In this document: positions 8,777 through 15,780 of the stretch, piece by piece
How positions within the stretch are numbered: position 1 is the first letter of the stretch
Layout of the letters: every line of letters starts with the position of its first letter
Assembly (NCBI GenBank): GCA_001717545.1
Contig: CP017039.1
Location: forward strand, 744,001-808,000
Length of the DNA: 64,000 nt
Source: Anaerolineaceae bacterium oral taxon 439
GTDB taxonomy: Bacteria > Chloroflexota > Anaerolineae > Anaerolineales > Anaerolineaceae
Direction: 5' to 3'
The notes under the pieces: model-generated
The model's input: only the letters and a program-made list of their open reading frames with translations
What the model was told of the DNA's origin: nothing
The model's database searches: none
Position numbers and translations under genes: made by a program

Positions 8777-9243
8777 AAATACTGGTGATCAACGGACCGA
8801 ATCTGAATTTTCTCGGGATCCGCGAGCCGGAAATCTACGGCGCGACGCGTTATGAGACGCTGGTTGAGATGATCCGGGCGCGGGGCGCGGAACTGGGGCT
8901 GGAGACCGTTTTTTTTCAATCGAATCATGAAGGCGCGCTGATCGATCGGATCCAATCCGCGTATTCGGACGGAACGGACGGGATATTGATCAATCCGGCC
9001 GGGTTCACGACGACGAGCGTCGCGATCCTGGACGCGCTGAAAGCGGTCGGGCTTCCCGCCGTCGAGATCCATCTCAGCAATATTTTTGAGCGGGAAGCCT
9101 TTCGGCAGGATTCGCTGATTCGGCTGGCCTGTTTCGCGACGGTCGTCGGGAAAGGAATTCCCGGTTATTTCGAGGGACTTGCGCTGCTGAAAGAGCGGCT
9201 GACCGAAGGGAAGGCTCATTCGGAAACGCCCCGGACTTCGTAA
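8773..9243 (+). CDS. aroQ: 3-dehydroquinate dehydratase, type II
   Basis: Dehydrates 3-dehydroquinate to 3-dehydroshikimate. The 156-residue protein shows the type II signatures: INGPNLNFLGIREPEIYG with the catalytic Tyr, FFQSNHEGALIDRI, INPAGFTTTSVAI, and EIHLSNIFERE followed by the conserved Arg. Slightly longer than the usual 140-150 residues owing to a hydrophilic tail. It begins in the ATGA overlap with the aroE-aroK fusion and is the last gene of the operon. It meets cobT tail to tail, with 17 bases between the two stops and no clear terminator. Confidence 0.94.
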   Translation: MKILVINGPNLNFLGIREPEIYGATRYETLVEMIRARGAELGLETVFFQSNHEGALIDRIQSAYSDGTDGILINPAGFTTTSVAILDALKAVGLPAVEIHLSNIFEREAFRQDSLIRLACFATVVGKGIPGYFEGLALLKERLTEGKAHSETPRTS

Positions 9244-9260
9244 AGGGTCCTCTGACGGCG

Positions 9261-10310
9261 TTATCCGTTCCTGCCGCTGACGTTCGCGGATTCGAACGTC
9301 GCCATGTCGCGCAGCACGTTCAGCGCCGCGTCGATCAGCGCGAACGACAGCGCCGCGCCGGTGCCTTCGCCGACGCGCATCTTCAGGTTTAACAGCGGCT
9401 GCCGCTCCAGCAGGGTGAGCAGCGCGGCATGGCCGACTTCAACGGATTGGTGCCCCGCGATCAGGTAGTCGCGAACGCCTGGGTTGATTTCGGCGGCGAG
9501 CGCGGCCGCGACGGTTGAGATCAGTCCGTCCATGACGAGCGGGACGCGGTTAGCGGCGGCCGCCAGCGTTACGCCGGTCATCCCTGCGATTTCGAATCCG
9601 CCGATTTTCATCAGGATATCAAACGGGTCGTTCCGGTCGGGGCGATTCACGGCGAGCGCGCGTTCGACGACGGCGATTTTCCGCGCCAGTCCGGTTTCGT
9701 CGACGCCGGTCCCGCGTCCGGTGACTTCCGCGGCGGGTTTCCCGGTCAGGACCGCGGTAATCGCCGCTGAAGGGGTTGTATTCCCGATCCCCATTTCGCC
9801 GGTCGCGGCCAGCTGGACGCTGGAACGGAACGCTTCTTCGCCGATCTCATATCCGACGGTCAGCGCCTGATCGAGCTGCGCGGCGGTCATCGCCGGTCCG
9901 ATAGCAATATTCATCGTTCCGCGGGCGACTTTGCGGTGGGTAATGGGGAGCGACGGATCGAAGTCGTACGCGACGCCGATATCGGTAATCCGGACTTCGG
10001 CGCCGAGCTGCCGGGTCAGTACGTTAATCGCGGCTCCCTGGTTCAGGAAGTTCATGACCATTTGCGGCGTGACGGACTGCGGATAGGGGCTGACCCCCTC
10101 GGCGCAGACGCCATGGTCGGCGGCCATCAGGAAGACGGTTTTCCGTTTCAGGTCAGGGAGCGGGTCGCCGGTCATTCCGGCAATCTGAATGGAGAGCGTT
10201 TCGAGATCGCCCATGGATCCGAGCGGTTTAGTCAGGGTTTGCTGCCGCGCGGCGGCCTGATCGGCCGCTTTGCGGTTGAACGCGGGGATATGGACGTTTT
10301 TGAAATTCAT
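9261..10310 (-). CDS. cobT: Nicotinate-nucleotide--dimethylbenzimidazole phosphoribosyltransferase
   Basis: Activates the lower ligand of cobalamin by making alpha-ribazole phosphate. The 349-residue protein has the family motifs LTKPLGSMGDLE, MAADHGVCAEGVSPYPQSVT, GEMGIGNTTPSAAI, and the C-terminal MRVGEGTGAAL containing the catalytic glutamate. It starts at ATG 10310 with GGGAGATAGA upstream. It is the last gene on this strand after the LPNTG protein, 76 bases apart, and may be read from the same transcript. No other cobalamin gene and no cobalamin riboswitch is visible here, so it may serve salvage of corrinoids with ligand exchange. Confidence 0.94.
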   Translation of the reverse strand: MNFKNVHIPAFNRKAADQAAARQQTLTKPLGSMGDLETLSIQIAGMTGDPLPDLKRKTVFLMAADHGVCAEGVSPYPQSVTPQMVMNFLNQGAAINVLTRQLGAEVRITDIGVAYDFDPSLPITHRKVARGTMNIAIGPAMTAAQLDQALTVGYEIGEEAFRSSVQLAATGEMGIGNTTPSAAITAVLTGKPAAEVTGRGTGVDETGLARKIAVVERALAVNRPDRNDPFDILMKIGGFEIAGMTGVTLAAAANRVPLVMDGLISTVAAALAAEINPGVRDYLIAGHQSVEVGHAALLTLLERQPLLNLKMRVGEGTGAALSFALIDAALNVLRDMATFESANVSGRNG

Positions 10311-10386
10311 TCTATCTCCCTTTTCTGGAGTGGATCTGATTTGTTGATCTGTCTTTTGCTCTCCGGCACGAACCGCCGTCGGCGTT

Positions 10387-12141
10387 TTACTTCCGTTGGC
10401 GCCGCGTTCGTGCGGCGATCATGATCAGGAATAGCAGGAGCAGCAGCGCGCCCATCCGCCAGAGCTGGAAATCGTCGCCGATCCCGGTATTCGGAAGCGC
10501 GGTAGGGATCAGGTGCGCCTGATGATCCGGAAGCCCCGGATCATCCTCGCTGTCTCCGATCAGCGGCGCTTCGAACGTCGCGGTTGCGGCCTGAAGGGGC
10601 CGCTGCGTTGGGATTTGGGCGAGGGCCTTCGTTGCGGTCGCGCGGTTGAACGGGAGCGGGAGAATCGGGCGCGTCGGGACCGCCTGCGTCACGATCGGGA
10701 GACCGATCGACTGGGTCGCAGTGACGCTGAGCGGCGGGGCGGGCTGAATCGGCTGATTCCCTGCGGGGATCAGCGTCGGAGGGTTTGGGATTTCCGAGGT
10801 CACGAGGTAAAACGGTTCTTCGCCGTTTTCAGCGTACATCGGCTCGTCGTCTAAATCGCTCTTCGCCGTCGGCGCAGCGTTTTTCGCGTCCGCTTCTCCC
10901 TGAGACGGGAGCGGCAGGACGGCTTCCGGCGTCCGCGTTGGAAGCGGGGTTTCGGTGGGTGGGAAGAAGAAATTCGCGATAGACGCGAAAAAACCGCCGT
11001 TCGGTTCGGCCGTCGGAGAAACGGGAAGCCCGTCCGGGAACGCGTTTTCGGCGAGCGGGATCCCGTTTCCGTTCGCGCTCGTCGGAACGGAGACGGATGG
11101 CGTTTGAGTCGCTGGCGGGCCGGCGAAGAAGATACGGATCGATTCGAAAAAGCCGGGCGTGTCGGTCTCGGTCGGTTGGAGCGCTGGCACGTCCGGTTCT
11201 CCGCTCGTCATGAACGGATCGGACGCGGCGGTTGGAAAATCGGTATGGGCCGCGTCTATGAGCGGCGCGGCTGCCGTGGTTGGATCCTCCGCCTGCGTCG
11301 CGCTCGGACTTTCGGCGAGGCTGCCGGTCGGCGCGCTGAACTCGGCCGCCGCCTGAGCGGTCTGGCCGGCGGGCTCTTCGGACGGGATTTCGTCTGGATC
11401 CGTTTCGTCCAACGTCCCGTTGACGGTCTTGTTGCCTGAGAAAAAAGCGGCGATCCGTCCGAAGAAGCCGGGTTCCTCGGTCGCGGTCGGGACTGGGTGG
11501 GCTGCGCCGTCGGCCTTCGCCGCGTCGATGCGTTCCGGCGCGTCGGTCGCTTCGTCCGGAACCGGTTCGGATGGGAACGGTTCGGAAGGCAGCGTTTCGG
11601 AAGGGAGCGCGACGGTCGGATTCGCGATCGAGACAGGCCGCGCGGTTCCGTTCAGCGGGTTCGGGTTGGCGTTGACCGGCGCGTTGGTCGGAACGGCCGG
11701 GTCTCCGGCGAACTCGAGCTGGGTCGGAAGGAGCGGCCGAGTCCCCGCGGATTCGGTTCCGTCCGCCGGGGCTGCTTCGGTCTCGTCCGCTGCCGGTTGG
11801 GGCGTAGCGGTCGGATGCGCCGCGCGCAGGGCGGTAAAACGATCAAAAAACGACGGAAGCGCTGTCGCGGGGACGCTCGTGACCGTCGCTTCGGGCGCGG
11901 ATTCGGTTCCGTCGGCATCGAGTTCGCCAAATGGGGCGGCGTCGCTCGCGATCGGGACCGCGGACGTTTCTTCCGGCGTACGGATGTCCTGGCGCCGGGT
12001 CCCGAAATAAACCGCGGCGCAGCCGATCAGGACGACCGGAATGACCCACCATGGGAATCGGTTCCCGGGCCGTTTTTTATTTTCCTTTCGGTTAAACTCG
12101 TTTTCAAACGTTTCGAAAACCTCATTTTCGTCATAGCTCAT
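10387..12141 (-). CDS. Cell-surface protein with LPNTG-like C-terminus and FFxxIxxFF repeats
   Basis: A 584-residue low-complexity protein of unknown function. A basic, acidic-residue-rich start is followed by one membrane segment (about 28-45, WWVIPVVLIGCAAVYFG), then some 500 residues rich in Ala, Pro, Thr, Ser and Glu. Four short hydrophobic modules interrupt this: PSFFDRF (about 96), PGFFGRIAAFF (about 223), PGFFESIRIFF (about 328) and GGFFASIANFF (about 381). The C-terminus has LPNTG (549-553), a hydrophobic segment and a basic tail RTRRQRK, which is the layout of a sortase sorting signal. ATG 12141 has GGAGG eight bases upstream. Last-but-one gene of the DUF6754/MutL operon. No sortase gene is in the window. 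Confidence 0.75.
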   Translation of the reverse strand: MSYDENEVFETFENEFNRKENKKRPGNRFPWWVIPVVLIGCAAVYFGTRRQDIRTPEETSAVPIASDAAPFGELDADGTESAPEATVTSVPATALPSFFDRFTALRAAHPTATPQPAADETEAAPADGTESAGTRPLLPTQLEFAGDPAVPTNAPVNANPNPLNGTARPVSIANPTVALPSETLPSEPFPSEPVPDEATDAPERIDAAKADGAAHPVPTATEEPGFFGRIAAFFSGNKTVNGTLDETDPDEIPSEEPAGQTAQAAAEFSAPTGSLAESPSATQAEDPTTAAAPLIDAAHTDFPTAASDPFMTSGEPDVPALQPTETDTPGFFESIRIFFAGPPATQTPSVSVPTSANGNGIPLAENAFPDGLPVSPTAEPNGGFFASIANFFFPPTETPLPTRTPEAVLPLPSQGEADAKNAAPTAKSDLDDEPMYAENGEEPFYLVTSEIPNPPTLIPAGNQPIQPAPPLSVTATQSIGLPIVTQAVPTRPILPLPFNRATATKALAQIPTQRPLQAATATFEAPLIGDSEDDPGLPDHQAHLIPTALPNTGIGDDFQLWRMGALLLLLFLIMIAARTRRQRK

Positions 12142-12162
12142 GGTAATCCTCCGGTTTGCGCC

Positions 12163-13230
12163 TTATCGCTCGGAATCGTCGAGGCGAACGCGCTCAACGT
12201 TATGAATCGGCAGCGCCAATTCGGTATCCTGGTCCAATCGGACGCGGACCTGCTCAAATTCGGCGTTCTGCGCGTCAGGATTGACCAGCTCGCTGATCAC
12301 GCCGATTTCGCCGCCGTAAAAACCGTCGATAATCCGGACCGTGTCCCCGATTTCGAGCGGCTCGACGGGGCTGCTTTTCTGCGGTGTGTATTCGTCTTTG
12401 GGGATGACGATTTCCGGTTTGCGCGGATTTCCGTAACGGCTCGACAGTCCGGTCAGATAGGCGAACCTGATAATATTTTTCCCCAGCGCCAGCTGCGCCG
12501 GCGTCGCCATCCGGCCGCTGCCGATTCGATCGGTCAGGATGACCGGGATCGGCAGCGATTCCGCAATCGGGAGAAGATCGGCGGGGAGCGACCCGAGGAT
12601 CAGTCCGCCCATCGATACCTTGACCGCGCGCTGGAGCGCCTTGGGGTCATGACAGGTATTCGCGAATACGACCGCGCCGGCGAAATCGAGCGTAATCGAT
12701 TCGTTCGTGAGCGTTCCTTCTTCGCGATTGAAATCAACCGACATCAGGATACCCTGACCAAATTTCCCGTTCCCCCAGACGCCGCGGACGAGCGTCCCCT
12801 CCGTTTCGAGGCGGGCTCCGCGGTATGGGAGGATTTCGGTTACGATCCCGGGAAATCCGGCGACGCAGCGTTCCCGGTCGCGCGGAACGAATTCGAAGAT
12901 CAGCTTGTTCGCTGAAAGGCCGAGGAATCGGCCCGACTTTTTCGCCAGAACGGTCCGCGTTTTACGTCCTTCGCGTTGGGCGACCGTGTCGCCGATGGAA
13001 ACGAAGTCGCCGTCCTTAATCGTCAGGCAGGGACGAATGGGTTCGCCCGGGCTGAGTCCCAGCGCGTCGGAAAGCGAAAGCGCTTCATGCCGCGTCCAGA
13101 CTTTCCGGTATGCGATAACGGTCGACGGATCGGTCGCCTGGCCCGGGTAGGCGACGACGGTCCCGTTTTCGGAAAGCGCGCGCGCCGTCCGGATCGTTCC
13201 CTGATGAATCGCGTCGCTTACGTTAGCCAT
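12163..13230 (-). CDS. KOW-domain protein of the MutL/DUF6754 operon, function unknown
   Basis: A 355-residue soluble protein without signal peptide or membrane segment. The N-terminal half has several short glycine turns reminiscent of carrier-type beta barrels (KDGDFVSIGDTVAQREG, about residues 70-87). The C-terminal 60 residues contain a KOW-like fold: LEIGDTVRIIDGFYGGEIGVI. KOW domains usually bind RNA or protein in the transcription/translation apparatus, but nothing here fixes the role. Its start codon lies eight bases inside the end of the MutL-like gene, implying coupled translation and equal amounts. It precedes the LPNTG protein by 21 bases. I do not recognise a characterised relative. 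Confidence 0.7.
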   Translation of the reverse strand: MANVSDAIHQGTIRTARALSENGTVVAYPGQATDPSTVIAYRKVWTRHEALSLSDALGLSPGEPIRPCLTIKDGDFVSIGDTVAQREGRKTRTVLAKKSGRFLGLSANKLIFEFVPRDRERCVAGFPGIVTEILPYRGARLETEGTLVRGVWGNGKFGQGILMSVDFNREEGTLTNESITLDFAGAVVFANTCHDPKALQRAVKVSMGGLILGSLPADLLPIAESLPIPVILTDRIGSGRMATPAQLALGKNIIRFAYLTGLSSRYGNPRKPEIVIPKDEYTPQKSSPVEPLEIGDTVRIIDGFYGGEIGVISELVNPDAQNAEFEQVRVRLDQDTELALPIHNVERVRLDDSER

Positions 13231-15055
13231 CCAGTCTTCCTCCTTCGCCGATACGCCAGTCGCCGAGCTGTTTCTTTTCCAGTCGGAGGCGTTCGATTTC
13301 CGCCGCGCGGTCGTCTTTTTTATCAGTTCCGCGCTCGCCGCGCAGGTCGAAAATCAGGCCGAAGCTCCCACTTTTGAAGCCGAACGGGAGAAACGGCTGA
13401 ATTCCCGGCGTGTCGACGCCGCGCGGAATCGAGAGCCATTCCAGCCGGTAGTTCTGACCGTAGTTCAGCGGGATCCGGTAGATTTCGCCAAACGGGATCA
13501 GGTACTCTTTTTTATCGCCGCCGGTGTTCTGGATACTGATCCGCATGGGAGCGGCGTTCTTCCGCGTCCAAAGCGAACGGTCGAGGACTCTCGGGCGGAT
13601 GACCTTTCCCAGGTTCAGGTAGGTTGAGCTGTCCATGATATCCGCGGCGAGCTTCGGGTTGACATGCATGACGGTTCCGATCACGGCGGCGAGCCCGTTC
13701 ATGTCGAGCAGGTAATCGATCGCGCCGTACGGACGAATCGCGTTCATCGCCGCCCGCAGCGACGCGCCCGGATCTTCAACGTTCCGCAGCCCTGATCCGG
13801 TCAGCAGGACGGCCGATAACCGGCCGGACGGCGGGAGCGAGAGGAAGCCGGAACGGAAAAGCGCGATTCGGATCAGCTCCTCCTTCAGCGCGATCTCGAT
13901 CTCAGCGGCGTAGCGGTTCGCTGGGACGAGCTCGGGATAGAGCGATTTATTCAGGATATAATCGCGAATTTCGCCGGTTCTGATCTGGAAATCGATATGG
14001 GCCCGGATCGATTCGGCGTCGGTTTCCGAAAGAATTCCGGGAAGCGTTTTCCCCAGTCCGATCGGAACGGTTTTCAGCTTCAGCCTCAGGTCCATCGCCT
14101 GGGCGATCAGCGTCCGGTCGGCGCCGATATTGACGCCCAGAACGACCTGATGTTTCCGGATCAGGCGCGACAGGAGGCGGACGGAACGCCCGAACGCGAA
14201 TTCGCCGGGAATGAACGAGGCGTTCGTCTGTTTTCGGAGCGTCTCGAATCCCGGGGCGCGGAGCGAAGCGTCCTTCCGGATCGTTTTCAGCAGGCAGTTC
14301 AGCGCGGGTTCGTCGCCGGGCTCGGTTTCCATGACGTTCGAGCCGAACGCGATATCGGAGATTTTCGCGAAGACGCGTTCGATTTCGACGCGCGTTTCGC
14401 TGTTTCCCAGGAAGAGGAGCAACGGCCGCTGTTCCCTGGTCAGGCTTTTACAGTACAGGAGGATCGTTTCGCCGATCCGATAGACGGCCCGACGCGCGCC
14501 GTTTTCGGTCCCGCCCGCGAAGACGATGATCCGCGGAGCGGCGGCGGTCAGGCGATCGAGCTGCTTCGCGGTCGAATATCCGTCGTCCAGCGCGCATTCG
14601 AGGATCGGGGTCGTTCCGAGCCGTGCGCAAAGCGAACGCAGCGCCGGGAGGCTCCCCGCCTCGCTCAGTCCGAAAATCGCGATCGCGGGATCGGCGATAC
14701 AGGTATAAGAGGCGGCCGCCTGGTCGATCCCGCTGAAATCCGTCGCCATCGGCAGGATAAAATTCCCATCCGCGTCGAGGATTCTCTTTTTGACGTTTTT
14801 TTCGAGCTTTCGGACCGCGGCGGCGATCCCGACGAATTCGGAACGCTCGTGGTTCAGGTGCGTCGTTCGATCCGAGGCGGACCCGATAAAACGGTATTTC
14901 CCGGCACGAATCTCGAATAAGCAGGCGCGCGTATTGACCGTTCCGATGTCGATCGTCAGGACCGATTGCGGCAATGCGTTTGCAGCCGCCGTTTCGGGGT
15001 TTTCGACCGATTCCGGCGGTTGCTTCAGGACTCCGGGGCTCATGACGCGCTTCAT
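13223..15055 (-). CDS. GlmL/MutL-like protein (actin-fold ATPase family)
   Basis: A 610-residue protein. The first 450 residues resemble the glutamate mutase accessory family (GlmL/MutL): an ASKHA-type phosphate loop SVLTIDIGTVNTRACLFE near residue 31-48, a second one VVLGVNIGADRTLIAQ about residue 300, and a glycine-rich VLLTGSGLRNVEDP motif typical of the adenosine site. The last 150 residues form an additional beta-rich region (IPFGEIYRIPLNYGQNYRLEW) and a charged tail. No glutamate mutase subunits are present, so the name describes fold, not function. Start chosen at ATG 15055, in the ATGA overlap with the preceding membrane protein; the frame is open further upstream only as an artefact. 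It sits in the middle of a membrane protein operon. Confidence 0.8.
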   Translation of the reverse strand: MKRVMSPGVLKQPPESVENPETAAANALPQSVLTIDIGTVNTRACLFEIRAGKYRFIGSASDRTTHLNHERSEFVGIAAAVRKLEKNVKKRILDADGNFILPMATDFSGIDQAAASYTCIADPAIAIFGLSEAGSLPALRSLCARLGTTPILECALDDGYSTAKQLDRLTAAAPRIIVFAGGTENGARRAVYRIGETILLYCKSLTREQRPLLLFLGNSETRVEIERVFAKISDIAFGSNVMETEPGDEPALNCLLKTIRKDASLRAPGFETLRKQTNASFIPGEFAFGRSVRLLSRLIRKHQVVLGVNIGADRTLIAQAMDLRLKLKTVPIGLGKTLPGILSETDAESIRAHIDFQIRTGEIRDYILNKSLYPELVPANRYAAEIEIALKEELIRIALFRSGFLSLPPSGRLSAVLLTGSGLRNVEDPGASLRAAMNAIRPYGAIDYLLDMNGLAAVIGTVMHVNPKLAADIMDSSTYLNLGKVIRPRVLDRSLWTRKNAAPMRISIQNTGGDKKEYLIPFGEIYRIPLNYGQNYRLEWLSIPRGVDTPGIQPFLPFGFKSGSFGLIFDLRGERGTDKKDDRAAEIERLRLEKKQLGDWRIGEGGRLDG

Positions 15056-15780
15056 GGCAGCAGGCCTCCCAGGATCGTTCGTCCCTCGCTCAGGAGCAGG
15101 TCCAGCCGATCGATCAGAACGATCGCCGACGAGATAAAAACGCCGGCGAAAATCGCGCCGAAAGCGGCCGCGACGAAAATTTCGCCGATCCGCTCCAGTG
15201 CAAAAAGCAGCTTGCCGCCGAAAGGTTTCCCTTTCAGGTTCGAAAAGACGCCTGGCGCGTCGCTGCGTTCCGACGCGACTTCCCGCGACCAGATCAGCGC
15301 GGTTATGACGCCAGCGAACGCGGCGATCGCTTCCGCCCATTGAACGCCGTTCCCGGCGGCGCTCGGCCCGCTCTTCGCGAACGGCGCGATCGTCGCCCCG
15401 AGAAGCGGAAGGAGCGTCCCGCTTATGGCGCCGGCTGACGCGACCGCGGTCAGCGCGAAAAAGCCGATTGTCAGCCATGGCGGATTCGCCGGCGCGTTCC
15501 TGTCGCGGTAGTGGGTAAAAATCAGGATCAGGATAAGCCCAACGCAGATTACGCTGACGATTCGCAGCTCAGGCTCAGCCCGATCGTCCAGCAGCGGCAG
15601 GATCAGGTACGGCGAGAAGACTTTTTCAATCAGGATCAGGATCAGCCCTGCCGCGATCGCGCCGCTTAAGATCGAACCGGCGAAGCGGAAAAGTCCGTTG
15701 TCGCCGAAGATCAGGCTGAAAATCAGGATCGACAGGATAAAACCGGCCAGGGTCATTATCCATTCCGCGGAGATCATCAT
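15052..15780 (-). CDS. Polytopic membrane protein of the MutL/DUF6754 operon
   Basis: A 242-residue hydrophobic protein with about six predicted membrane segments, beginning ISAEWIMTLAGFILSILIF and including AGLILILIEKVF, VICVGLILILIF, WLTIGFFALTAVASAGAIS, AIAAFAGVITALIW and GAIFAGVFISSAIVLI. No family motif was recognised. A loop between the last two segments carries charged residues and probably faces the cytoplasm. The start is taken at ATG 15780, which overlaps the stop of the zinc-ribbon gene (ATGATGA) and follows GGAGG; an in-frame extension up to 15948 would add only Arg/Pro-rich shadow sequence. It overlaps the MutL-like gene by four bases, so physical interaction with that cytoplasmic ATPase-fold protein is a reasonable guess. 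Confidence 0.75.
   Translation of the reverse strand: MMISAEWIMTLAGFILSILIFSLIFGDNGLFRFAGSILSGAIAAGLILILIEKVFSPYLILPLLDDRAEPELRIVSVICVGLILILIFTHYRDRNAPANPPWLTIGFFALTAVASAGAISGTLLPLLGATIAPFAKSGPSAAGNGVQWAEAIAAFAGVITALIWSREVASERSDAPGVFSNLKGKPFGGKLLFALERIGEIFVAAAFGAIFAGVFISSAIVLIDRLDLLLSEGRTILGGLLP

Noticed and set aside
11497-12915. 472-codon plus-strand frame opposite the LPNTG and KOW genes
   Set aside because: Arg-rich composition without motifs, crosses the boundary between two genes with ribosome binding sites on the other strand.
9261-15055. Functional link between cobT and the MutL-like gene through B12-dependent glutamate mutase
   Set aside because: No mutase subunits are present and two unrelated genes separate them; adjacency alone is weak.
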